Assembly: GCA_012934845.2 (NCBI GenBank)
Contig: WNNJ02002751.1
Coordinates: 248,001-312,000 of the forward strand
Direction: 5' to 3'
Origin: Pomphorhynchus laevis
Lineage: Eukaryota > Acanthocephala > Palaeacanthocephala > Echinorhynchida > Pomphorhynchidae
Length of the DNA: 64,000 bases
The notes beneath the pieces were generated by a model. The model worked only from the letters and a program-made list of their open reading frames with translations, did no database searches and was not told where the DNA came from. Positions 1 through 9,053 of this stretch are shown piece after piece. Numbering within the stretch: position 1 is the first letter of the stretch; every line of letters starts with the position of its first letter. A program made the translations under genes and the position numbers.

Positions 1-39
1 TTACAAATTTTTTTTAAAGAAGAAAAGCTTTTTACAAAG

Positions 40-1139
40 GGAATTTAACCCAAATATGTTTGAATTATTATAATTTACATTATAATAATTTACAAATAAT
101 AATAATAATTTTTTTTAACAAAAAAACGAATTTATTTGACAAAGACACTGCAAAATCATAACAAAAGTAACAATGAAAAAAATTTATCTGAGACACCATG
201 AGCTAGCCCGTACGAGAGCTATTCCAATGGAACGTCTGAATCGGCTAATCACGTCACTGTAACGGCACTCTCTTCTCACCGCTACGTCTTTTGCTAAGCG
301 TTTTACCAACTGTTCTGCCTCATCCCCTAATCCACCTTGTATTGACAAAATAACTGGTATAAAAGCTGCTCTTTCGATCTTGGATATCCGTTCGGAGTAC
401 TTAGCCTTTTTTATTCTCATTGTAACTGAACGCTAATCGTGGAGTCCTTGTAGCATAGGAACGAGCATGTGTATTGAATACAGAAATGTCCAGGTAGGAC
501 CGCTCAGACGGGACGCCAAACAACCCCGAACACAAGACGTCAAGACGTGCATTGCGATCTAGTGTAGTGGAAGAAGAATCGAATTGAATAGTTGGATCAA
601 TGGGAGAAAGCAGTGGCTCAGTTGTAGTTGATGAACACACCTCTGAAGTTAATTTGGCGAAAATGTCTCTGATCACATTGTGCCTTACTATTGATTTCCC
701 TCCGCATTTGCAAGATAATGAATGAACAACACTAAGAACTTCCCCACATACACATTTGCCTGAAGTATTTAAAATTTGCCACCCATATCTGACAGAGAGA
801 CCATCGGAAAATTCTTGATTGCTTAAGCGAAACTTAGGATCATCACTAGGGCGAGCAGATAGCCACGTTGACGCGCCCTTTCGAGCGGCATGCTTTAAAA
901 TTACCTGTTCGCAGTCGTCCACTGTATTTAACAGTGACGAAAATTTTTCGGCAGCCCGGAGATTCTTTAGTTTTCTAATTTCAACTATTGACTGTTTCTG
1001 GATTGTATCAATGTAGCCTCCGAGACCTAACTCAAATAAGGGCTTACATAGCAAAGAAGAATATTCCCATTCACATTTGGTATTCTCATATGGATTTGAT
1101 ATCCCCAAACCTCCCATTGAGAAAGGCAGACTTGCTACA
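40..1139 (-). mobile_element. RLE-type LINE, 3' part (copy RLE-1)
   Basis: This is the C-terminal part of a non-LTR retrotransposon protein. Reading leftwards from about 1135 it shows a conserved MGGLGI segment, a GASTWLSARP motif, a Cys/His finger (CVCGE...H.LSC..GG), RHNVIRD, and an RLDVLC...LDISVF stretch. I read these as the CCHC finger and PD-(D/E)XK restriction-like endonuclease (RLE) that follow the RT in R2/NeSL-like LINEs. The tail YSERISKIERAAF lies in a second frame (184-420) that overlaps the first (401-1117), so there is one frameshift near 401-420. The RT core and N-terminus are missing. Four other copies in the window carry the same C-terminal motifs. The family assignment is from motif order, not from a search. 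Confidence 0.75.
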
Positions 1140-1437
1140 TCGCGTCAACACTTCTGTAAATTAAAACCAGTTATTTTGGGGATTATTTTATTCTGTATGA
1201 AATCTTCGAGTGAAGAAAACCATTCACATTCACACTTACATGTTCTTTGTACATGAGTCCACTTATTTTGCACTGCTGCTGAAAATGCTAAGAACGCTAA
1301 CTGCCGTTAATCGCTAGAGACTTCACATAACCTATCGAGCAATTTTAACCAGCGAGTTACTTGTGTTATTACCCAATCTTTTTCGAACGAACCAAAACCT
1401 ATGGGAGCTCCTAAAAGGAGCCTATGGGAGCTCCTAA
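1140..1437. other. Unassigned stretch with a short tandem duplication
   Basis: No gene is visible here. The 16-bp string cctatgggagctccta occurs twice (1398-1413 and 1421-1436), just beyond the 3' end of the L2-A element. The rest has no recognisable features and is probably worn-out transposon sequence. Confidence 0.4.
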
Positions 1438-2206
1438 TGTGGAGAATGCGTACAAGCTGTACGCTTACAAGACCACAAACAAAAATGAAAAAGTCAAGCG
1501 GATAAATTGTTAAAATGGGATCGGAGTTGTCGTTTGAAGCACTGCAAGGAAGTTGATTGGCGTATATGAATGGGCAGATGATTCCACGATAGAGGAGCAG
1601 CCACCAGGAAGGAGCGGAGTTCAAAAGAGGTAGAGTAGGTTGGGACATGTAAAAGAAGGGAATTACATGAACGCAAGGAACAGTAAACAGGACGAGAATT
1701 ATCAAGAAAACGAAGGTTGAGAAATAAAGGGGTATGAAAACTTACAAGGCGGAAAGCAACGATAAGAGGACGAGTTTGGACACGACAATAAATTGTAGGC
1801 TAATCGAGAGAAACAAGATGGTAGGTTGTATGATCAAAACGACGAAGACGGAGGAGAATTCGGACAGCTGCGTTGACGATGCGTAGTAGGGGAAGCAAAG
1901 TGGATTTAGGTGAGTTGAAAAATAGACTAAGACAATAATCGAGTCTAGAAAAAGGAGAGATGATATGAGAGTCATAAGGGAAGGGAAATCGATCAATCTA
2001 CGAACTTGACGTAGGTTGCGGTGTATCAAGGTAGATGAGCTTACTTTATCTCTAACGAAAGGTTTAAGTGAAAGTCGGTTGTCAAGATAAAAGCCTAGGA
2101 AAACGAGATTATCAACGATAGGAAGAATTGTAGAATTTAATGATACGGAGGGAGGTTCGAAGCCAAGGCGTCGAGGTAGGATCCTCGACGTATCCTACCT
2201 CGAGGT
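1438..2206 (-). pseudogene. L2-A ORF2 C-terminus and 3' end
   Basis: Minus-strand sequence matches the C-terminal third of the L2-C ORF2 (60311-61080), including the region encoding NHLPIHIRQSTSLQ near 1555-1600. It is broken into several frames. The segment ends at the Naiad insertion boundary. There, part of the target (gtcgaggtaggat) is repeated in inverted form at about 2167-2210, a scar of the insertion. Confidence 0.75.
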
Positions 2207-2753
2207 AGGATATTGGCTTTCTTCAAAATCATTTAAATAATTTAATAGATACATATTTTAAACTAGGTTACTATAAAAATAACATCAAGCAGAAAATAGT
2301 AAAATATATAAATCAACACAATAATATAAAGAATAAATTTAAACTCTTAAGTGGCAAATTTTTATGGATGGATAATAAATAATATACTTTGCATTAGAAT
2401 AAGATACTAGATAGTTATTTCAGAGGAAATACATCATTAGCATGTATTTGGCCCCGCTGCTATGTTGGGTAGAGGAGTTAGGGGCCGAAACCTGATAGCA
2501 TAGCAGTTCCTCCTGATGACCTCTAATTCTTATTCTGATACAACGTCTGTTATTTATTAGTCAATTCATAAAAATGACGTTTATTTTAAATTTTATTTTT
2601 TATTTTTATTTTTAACTTGATTTAAATTATAGAAAATCTAAAAACAATTATTAATTTTATTATTTAATTATTAAATTTTGATTTAGCATTATTATGTTTT
2701 GTTTATTTTATAATTATATAACAATACGTAGACTCAGTTAGCTGATTTAATTT
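2207..2753 (+). mobile_element. Naiad-type Penelope-like element, 3' fragment (Naiad-1)
   Basis: This is the 3' end of a Naiad copy, closely matching 7505-8043: the last coding stretch (start LNNLIDTYFKLGYY), then the GC-rich tail around 2440-2530 and the AT-rich 3' UTR ending in gctgatttaatt. It lies head-to-tail directly upstream of a second copy. Tandem placement of a truncated copy before a longer one is typical of Penelope-like elements, whose repeated ends are called pseudo-LTRs. Confidence 0.8.
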
Positions 2754-3180
2754 GTTCTACTGACATGTTATTATTGACCTGTGGACTTTGTTTTCCCGGT
2801 AATATGACCTCTGTCAGAAATACTGAAACTATGTATTATTGGTTACGACTTTATTATTTTTTCTTATTTTCAAACAAGCATGAATTATTAATTCTTAAAA
2901 AAGGGAGAAGTTTGCATCCCAAGGTGTTTACACTTTAAAATGTAAACTGCTTCACGTGATCACGTTTAAGAGACCAGGTAATGACCAATAGATAGGTCGC
3001 GTAGCGCGTGGAGTGAAGGTGGTAGATCTTTATAGATCTTGTTCCAGCCTGCAACCGCCTTAAGCAGGGCAGCCCCCTGTCAGATGCTGCTGGATGGCCC
3101 GTTGTAAGTTTAGTCTGAGTCAACTAAACTAGGTGGCGACACCGAAAAAGCAACGTTAAAAATCATGACTTAAAAGTTAC
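2754..3180 (+). other. Leader region of Naiad-2
   Basis: This is non-coding sequence between the 3' end of Naiad-1 and the first ATG of Naiad-2. It is likely the 5' leader of the second copy, because it begins exactly at the previous copy's end. It contains a more GC-rich block at about 3040-3110. No other copy in the window retains this part, so its role cannot be tested here. Confidence 0.45.
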
Positions 3181-4405
3181 ATGTACTCAACAATATTGGA
3201 AAAATACGTAAGTACTAATGATTTCAATTTTAGATCTTTTAAATGTAACAGAAAAAATTGTATAGTTTGTGATGTTATAAATAATAATAATTGTATCGTA
3301 AGTAATACGACAAACAAATGTTTTTCATTAAATATTAATAATAATTGTAACTGCAATACTGCAGGTGTAGTGTATCTAATACAATGCACATGTGGATTGC
3401 AATATATTGGAAAAACATATCAAATGTTAAAAACTAGGTTTAGGCAACACATATATAATATACAGCATAATAGTCAAACTATATTTCATAAACATATGAG
3501 ATTAATAGGACATGATATTAAAAACTGTAAATTATTTATTTTAGAACATATTATCGAAGAAAACATTTCAATATTAAATCAAAAACTATTAGAAAAAGAA
3601 GATTTTTGGATTAAAACGCTTAATTCCATGTACCCATTAGGATTGAATGACGTGGTACAAGGAATTGGCAGAAGTAGTATAATACATAATAAACAACTAT
3701 ATTATAATAATCCGGTTAAACGCAAACCAAGAAGTCATGGTGATAAAAGGAATAGGAAAAATAGAGTTAAAAATATTAAAAAAGATATGTATATAAATGA
3801 ACAATTAGAAATGTTAAAACAACTTTTAAGTGATAATAAGCTAAAAGATCTTTATGTAAATATAAGAAGTTTTTCTAAAGATATCATATGTTCAATAAAT
3901 CAAAAATTAATTAACGACTATGATAGGCTAAGTTGTATAATAGACAGTTATTGTAATACAAAATACTATAATCATACAATAAATGTAAATAATAACAATA
4001 GAAAATATACATTAACCATAAACTTCATTAATAAATGTATAGATAACATAAATATAGCCGGACTTTTAAATAATTCTAAAAGTAAAGAAATAATAGGGTC
4101 AGATTTAAGTAAATATATTCCTAAAATAAGGTATAAACTCCTACCACCATTAGGACGAAAAATTTGTAATTATAATAAAGAATTAAAATCAATATGTAAC
4201 GATAATATTAGAAACATAATGGAAACAGAATGCAATTGTAAAAGTCTTAGTTTTGATAAAATAAATGAACATATATGTACCCATAATCTAGAATTAATTG
4301 AAAATTGTGAATTAAGAAAGCTGCTATCAAAAGGGTATAAATATAGATTAAATAACAACAACGACAAAAATAAAATTTACAGTTCGTTATATAATAACTT
4401 AAATG
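3181..4405 (+). CDS. Naiad-2 N-terminal region with GIY-YIG endonuclease
   Basis: The first about 60 residues are rich in Cys (FKCNRKNCIVC; NNCNCN), as in the Cys-rich segment linked to Penelope-type GIY-YIG domains. Then comes the GIY-YIG core: GVVYLI...CGLQYIGKT, followed by KTRFRQH with the catalytic-type Arg, and EKEDFWIKTL, whose Glu would be the metal ligand. The remaining about 250 residues are a Lys/Asn-rich linker leading towards the RT. The frame runs on into the inserted MULE terminal repeat and stops at 4509. The ATG at 3181 is the first in frame and is close to the Cys-rich start. Confidence 0.8.
4326..4405 (+). repeat. 80-bp direct duplication, left copy
   Basis: Bases 4326-4405 recur at 6101-6180 with one difference (acgac against acaac). 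The duplicated sequence is Naiad coding sequence on either side of the inserted DNA transposon. MULEs normally duplicate 8-11 bp, so 80 bp is far outside the usual size. Confidence 0.9.
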
Positions 4406-4523
4406 GATTGGGTGCACTTTTCACCTACGGTGAAAAAGGGGTGTTTTTCACCTACGGTGTAAAATGGACGTTTTTCACCGAGACAAACCAAAATTTAATT
4501 AAAAAATAGAATTTTTTTTTTAT

Positions 4524-6020
4524 TTAATCTAGCTTCCAATTAAAATTTAAAGCAATATATTTTAAATAATCTACTGGGGGCAGTGCATTATATTTTAAGA
4601 GCAGGTCCTTTACGGTATCAATTCTTGGGACGGGATCTTTGTATAAGGACAAAAATAATTTATTCTTAGTAATCGTTTGTTCATTCTTCAACTCGTTCAA
4701 AATGGGAATTATTGAAGTCTGTTTTATGTTTATTAATGTATTGAGATGTCTGTGGTAATCCTCGAGCGAATTCGTTGTCCTCGGAATACCGTTTTCCGTG
4801 CAGAGTTTTACATTCCAAAAAGAAATATGATTGTTGCCAGTTTCATTGTTTATGTATTGACGTACAAACCATTCGTAAAGATTCAAAACATCTAAAGATT
4901 TTTGTTCCACAATATATAGTCTTAATTCGTCAGCATACAGTGAAACATCTTCTAAAGATACAAAGCTTAATGCCAAAATCATCTTGACTTGAAGTTTAAT
5001 TGGTGCATTATTAATAAGTTCTGATGCGAATTTCAGATTCTGGACTTTTCGCCAAATAATTTGCCCCAAATGAAAGCAACAACCGTATAGTTGGGAATTT
5101 TTAAAATTATTTTTGATCGATTTATAACTAGATTGCTCAAAATCGAGAATTATAGATTTAGCATTAGATCCCACATTTGGATTTTTCGACATTAACCATT
5201 CGAAAATAGAATTGTAAGACTTCTCATTTTTATGTTTCATGAAACAAAACATCATCAGCAAAAACATATTCCTTATTCTGCACTGTATAGTAAAAATTTG
5301 AGAAAACGAAGTTGGTGCGCTTCGAAATGTGCCATCACATATCAGAACATCTAAATATACCAAATGTTTTAAATTTTCCTCTGTTGTGAAGATTAAAACT
5401 CTGTTTATATCGTCCATCCCGCTATCAAAAAATAAAAACTGTTTATTCTCCGTTGTAAAAAACAGCTCTTCGGGGATGTCGTAATTTGGAACAATGGTGT
5501 AATTGTTTGCTTTTCTTGTCGCATTTACCAACCTTTTCATATTTTTGAGATTAATTGGAACTTGGAGCTTTGAATTTTCTTTTAAAACGTTTAAGATCAC
5601 GTTTCTGGCTGATTCTGTAGACTTCAAGGCTCGATCCTTAACCCCTCTCTGGATTAGAACTTTGTTAAATTTAATTTCCTCCATAATATGGTCATGGCAG
5701 GTACTTTCCTGGAAGACATTTTCCAAATTTGTTTTCAAAAGAGACTTGCAGCCTCTCTTATAACACCTCCAAATCTTTTTTTCTGCAGTAGACTCTTTGA
5801 AATTATAAAAATATCCCTGGTAAGCAATTTTTGGTTTACCTCTATTGCTTTTTATAATGCAGTCTGTTAAATCAATATTCATATTTAAGGGTAAATTTTT
5901 TTTAATTAAAATTTGGTTTGTATCGGTGAAAAACGTCCCTTTTTCACCTACGGTGAAAAATACTTCACCGTAGGTGAAAAGTGCACCCAGCCGTATCGGT
6001 GAAAAACGTCCCTTTTTCAC
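4524..6020 (-). CDS. MULE transposase with FLYWCH-type zinc finger
   Basis: The 498-aa ORF is uninterrupted. Its first about 45 residues (MKKGRFSPIRLGALFTYGE...) are translated terminal-repeat DNA, so the real start is probably the Met of MNIDLTDCII, about residue 47. Residues about 50-110 resemble a FLYWCH finger: GYFYNF, then IWRCYKRGC and a CHDH ending, which would bind DNA. The middle (VLICDGTFRSAP, with MFCFMKHKNEKSY downstream) is the MULE-type DDE domain: a first Asp in CDGTF, a second in ILDFEQ, and the GCCFHLGQ motif. C-terminal residues TNSLEDYHRHLN fit the third acidic position. It would cut and rejoin the element's ends. It may still be functional. Confidence 0.85.
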   Translation of the reverse strand: MKKGRFSPIRLGALFTYGEVFFTVGEKGTFFTDTNQILIKKNLPLNMNIDLTDCIIKSNRGKPKIAYQGYFYNFKESTAEKKIWRCYKRGCKSLLKTNLENVFQESTCHDHIMEEIKFNKVLIQRGVKDRALKSTESARNVILNVLKENSKLQVPINLKNMKRLVNATRKANNYTIVPNYDIPEELFFTTENKQFLFFDSGMDDINRVLIFTTEENLKHLVYLDVLICDGTFRSAPTSFSQIFTIQCRIRNMFLLMMFCFMKHKNEKSYNSIFEWLMSKNPNVGSNAKSIILDFEQSSYKSIKNNFKNSQLYGCCFHLGQIIWRKVQNLKFASELINNAPIKLQVKMILALSFVSLEDVSLYADELRLYIVEQKSLDVLNLYEWFVRQYINNETGNNHISFWNVKLCTENGIPRTTNSLEDYHRHLNTLINIKQTSIIPILNELKNEQTITKNKLFLSLYKDPVPRIDTVKDLLLKYNALPPVDYLKYIALNFNWKLD

Positions 6021-6060
6021 CTACGGTGAAAAATACCTCACTTTTCACCTACGGTGAAAA
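5935..6060. repeat. Clustered palindromes in the MULE right end
   Basis: The self-complementary motif ttcacctacggtgaa and its halves occur at least four times in about 125 bp, as direct and inverted copies. These are likely transposase binding sites or a partially duplicated terminal repeat. The left end has two copies (about 4419-4460). Confidence 0.7.
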
Positions 6061-6100
6061 ATACCCCCTTTTTCACCGTAGGTGAAAAGTGCACCTCGCG

Positions 6101-6180
6101 ATCAAAAGGGTATAAATATAGATTAAATAACAACAACAACAAAAATAAAATTTACAGTTCGTTATATAATAACTTAAATG
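6101..6180 (+). repeat. 80-bp direct duplication, right copy
   Basis: This is the partner of 4326-4405. Naiad coding sequence resumes without loss right after it (attactttag...), as expected if 80 bp of target was duplicated when the MULE arrived. Confidence 0.9.
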
Positions 6181-7671
6181 ATTACTTTAGTAAGCTGATT
6201 AATAGTGAAAGCTCGAATATATCTAAGATAAAAATTTGGAAAGATTATATATTTGATAAAATTAAAAATAAAATGAAAATAACAAACAATTATAAAAGGA
6301 AAGATAAAATTAATAAAGATATGTATAAAGAACTTACTAAATTAAAGGATAACTATATAATAACAACTATTGATAAAGCTAGTAATAACTTTGTCTTCAT
6401 ATGCAAAAAGCTTTATTATGATATACTAATGAAAGAGGTTAATTCTAATGATTTAAATGTAAATCCAACATATGAACGTAGTGAGTTGAGTTTAGAAACA
6501 ATTATTACAAGTCACTGTTCTATAATGGATAAAAAGGGTATAAAGGTTGAATTAGATAATAAAACTATACCTATATTATATTGGAATCCAAAATTACATA
6601 AAAATCCAATAAAACCTAGGTTCATATGTAGTGCGTTTAAATGTACATTAAAACCACTTTCTGTTTATATGAATAAAATACTTAAAGTAATTAAAGCACA
6701 TTTTAAAAAATATTGCAAGGTAATCGAAATTAATACTGGTATAAAACACTATTTCAGTATTAATTCTACAAAAGAATTTTTAGAACAGACAAAAGGAATA
6801 AATTTTCAAAATATAAATACATACGATTTTAGTACGCTTTATACAAATCTAGATTTAGTAGATATTAAAGAAGCGTTAGTAAAATTAATTAACCTTATAT
6901 TCGGAAAAAGATATACATATATATGTTATAATAATTATAACGCCTATCTATCAAAAATTAAACCATCAAATAAATATAAATATATGGATAAAATTGAATT
7001 AATAGAATCCTTAAATATTTTGATAAATCAAAATTATTTAAAAGTAGGGACATCTATATTTAGACAAGTAAAAGGTGTTCCAATAAGTGGTAATAGTAGC
7101 CCAATTATAGCTGACTTGTTTTTAAGCTTTATAGAATATGAATTTGTTCATAACTGTGTAAAAACTAAATCTAAACAATATAAATATATAAAATATATGT
7201 TTCGATACATTGATGATATATGTGTATTTAATTCTAATAATTTTTATTCAATTAGTGAGCACATTTATCCAGAAAGCCTTATTCTTAACAAAACCAATAT
7301 TAATGATAAAGAAGGTGTATATCTAGATATGAACATTAAATTAACATTAACTAAAACTACTATTAATTTATATCGTAAAGATGACATATTTAAATTTACA
7401 AGAAACATATTTTTGCATGAGCATTCATGCATACCATATAATATAAAATATAATACATTAAATAATGAAATTTTAAGAATTGCAACAATATGTAATGATA
7501 TTAACTTTCTTTCAAAATCATTTAAATAATTTAATAGATACATATTTTAAACTAGGTTACTATAAAAATAACATCAAGCAGAAAATAGTAAAATATATAA
7601 ATCAACACAATAATATAAAGAATAAATTTAAACTCTTAAGTGGCAAATTTTTATGGATGGATAATAAATAA
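6181..7671 (+). CDS. Naiad-2 reverse transcriptase region
   Basis: This is the RT of a Penelope-like element, related to telomerase RT. Visible parts: IPILYWNPKLHKNP near 6565-6605 (the PKLHK box typical of Penelope-like RT), a YDFSTLYTNL motif (catalytic Asp of RT motif A) near 6825-6850, RQVKGVPISGNSSP (motif B) near 7060-7100, and YRYIDDICVF (YIDD, motif C) near 7200-7230. A conserved thumb-like stretch HEHSCIPYNIKYNT follows. No second endonuclease lies downstream of the RT, which agrees with the permuted arrangement. One interruption lies near the C-terminus. Confidence 0.85.
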
Positions 7672-7738
7672 TATACTTTGCATTAGAATAAGATACTAGA
7701 TAGTTATTTCAGAGGAAATACATCATTAGCATGTATTT

Positions 7739-7815
7739 GGCCCCGCTGCTATGTTTGGGTAGAGGAGTTAGGGGCCGAAACCTGATAGCATAGCAGTTCC
7801 TCCTGATGACCTCTA
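7739..7815 (+). other. Possible pseudoknotted RNA in the Naiad 3' tail
   Basis: Three pairings interleave: ggcccc (7739-7744) with ggggcc (7771-7776), ctgctatg (7746-7753) with catagcag (7789-7796), and tagagg (7760-7765) with cctcta (7810-7815). The order 5' P1, 5' P2, 3' P1, 3' P2 is the topology of HDV-like ribozymes, but I do not find a clear P3, P4 or catalytic C, so function is unproven. The same sequence is present at about 2453-2529 and 16914-16991, and on the minus strand at about 27290-27370. The last copy has one P1 mismatch. It sits in an otherwise very AT-rich 3' UTR. Confidence 0.4.
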
Positions 7816-8043
7816 ATTCTTATTCTGATACAACGTCTGTTATTTATTAGTCAATTCATAAAAATGACGTTTATTTTAAATTTTATTTTTTATTTTTATT
7901 TTTAACTTGATTTAAATTATAGAAAATCTAAAAACAATTATTAATTTTATTATTTAATTATTAAATTTTGATTTAGCATTATTATGTTTTGTTTATTTTA
8001 TAATTATATAACAATACCTAGACTCAGTTAGCTGATTTAATTT

Positions 8044-8809
8044 ATCAAGATTCAGAGAATGGCGAAGGGAAGAAATATGATTGGAAATTGAGACAAGACA
8101 GTCCGAAGCGGAAACACTAAGATCGTGAATACGATAAACAGGTGCATGAGCATAGATGAGAATGTCATCAGCATATTGCATAACATGGAAGTTAAATTTA
8201 TGAGAAATCGAAGACAAATCACCAAGAAGAAGAGAGAAAAGTATAGGGCTTAATACGGAGGCTTGTGGAACACCGGACGGAATTGACGAAGGATGAGAGT
8301 GAAGAGTTAGAATATACGCGAAATGTACGGTTTGATAGATATGAAGAAAACCATGATACAGTGGGTAAAGAGAAGCCATAATCATGACGAAGGCGATGGA
8401 GAAGAATCGAGTGATCGACGATGTCAAAAGCAGACGATAGATCAAGAGAAACTATGACACTACATAATTTATGATCGCGCGATATGAGTAAGTCGTTATA
8501 AACTTTAAGACATGCAATTTCGGTAGAGTAATTAGAGCGAAAAGCGGCTTGGAAGGGAGGAAATAAGTTAGAGGAATAGAGATATGTATTAACTTGCTTA
8601 AGAACGAGACGCTCAAGGAGTTTAGAGAGGGTTGGGAGAAGTGAAATAGGACGGTACGAAGATGGTAGTGAGGAGTCGAGAGATTGCTTTTTGATGAGAG
8701 GACGAACAGTGGCGCATTTCCAGATGGAAGGAAATGTACAGCTACGGATGGACGAGTTGAACAATGTGGTTAGGAAGGGTAAGATAAAGGAGCAGATAAT
8801 TTTAAGCAA
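8044..8809 (-). pseudogene. L2-A ORF2, reverse transcriptase part
   Basis: The minus strand encodes typical L2/CR1 RT motifs: SYRPISLLPTLSKLLERLVLKQ (fingers, about 8590-8660), a SLDLSSAFDIVDH motif A with its catalytic Asp near 8430, a SGVPQ motif B near 8275, and QYADDILIYAHAP (YADD) near 8160-8200. The motifs fall in two overlapping frames (8219-8809 and 7993-8445), so at least one frameshift has occurred. The sequence stops at the Naiad junction at 8044. Confidence 0.85.
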
Positions 8810-9053
8810 GTGAGTGGGAATTGGGTCAGAAGGAGAGGTTTTATTAGTAATGACAGCAGAACCGAAGAAACTTCATCAGGCGATATGGGAAGCAGGTGGA
8901 ATAGTTCTGGGAGGGAAGTATTTAAAGAGAAGAGTGGGTACAAGGGGCCTATGGTTAGTAGGGAAAGTAAATTAGATAGCTTAGTTTGTAGATAAGAAGA
9001 AAATTCATCAGGATTTATATTACAAGGGGTAGATGATCGTGAAAGAATTGAGT

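Larger units (their letters stand above)
4411..6095 (-). mobile_element. MULE-type DNA transposon inserted in Naiad-2
   Basis: The ends are inverted repeats. The left end begins ggtgcacttttcacctacgg at 4411. The right end reads the same on the minus strand from 6095, and about 43 bp match with only one or two differences. Short palindromes of the type ttttcacc-tacggtgaaaa are repeated several times inside the right end (about 5935-6060). One long ORF on the minus strand encodes a MULE transposase. The element is about 1.7 kb and looks whole. Five extra bases lie between each inverted repeat and the 80-bp duplication (gattg on the left, tcgcg on the right). Confidence 0.85.
3181..8043 (+). mobile_element. 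Naiad-type Penelope-like element, long copy (Naiad-2) carrying a MULE
   Basis: This is a Penelope-like retroelement with permuted domains: the GIY-YIG endonuclease lies at the N-terminus and the RT follows. That order is published for the Chlamys/Naiad clade, whereas classical Penelope has a C-terminal GIY-YIG. The coding region starts at 3181, is interrupted by a DNA transposon (4411-6095), resumes after an 80-bp duplication, and runs to about 7670. A 3' tail with conserved GC-rich foldable sequence follows, ending at about 8043 in L2-A. Apart from the DNA transposon the coding part shows about one break. Very high A/T and Asn/Lys/Ile content marks it off from its L2 host. Confidence 0.85.

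Noticed and set aside
1307-1705. 132-aa hydrophobic minus-strand ORF as a membrane protein
   Set aside because: It is a shifted reading of the L2-A 3' end, which is recognisable from L2-C.
6054-6180. MULE terminal repeat as the start of the Naiad RT protein
   Set aside because: The frame merely runs through the inserted transposon end into Naiad sequence. The native Naiad frame comes from the GIY-YIG side.
7739-7830. Hammerhead ribozyme in the Naiad 3' tail because of CTGATGA and GAAA
   Set aside because: GAAA precedes CTGATGA and is separated from any stem II partner by about eleven bases. No permuted hammerhead could be fitted on either strand, so only the pseudoknot idea was kept.
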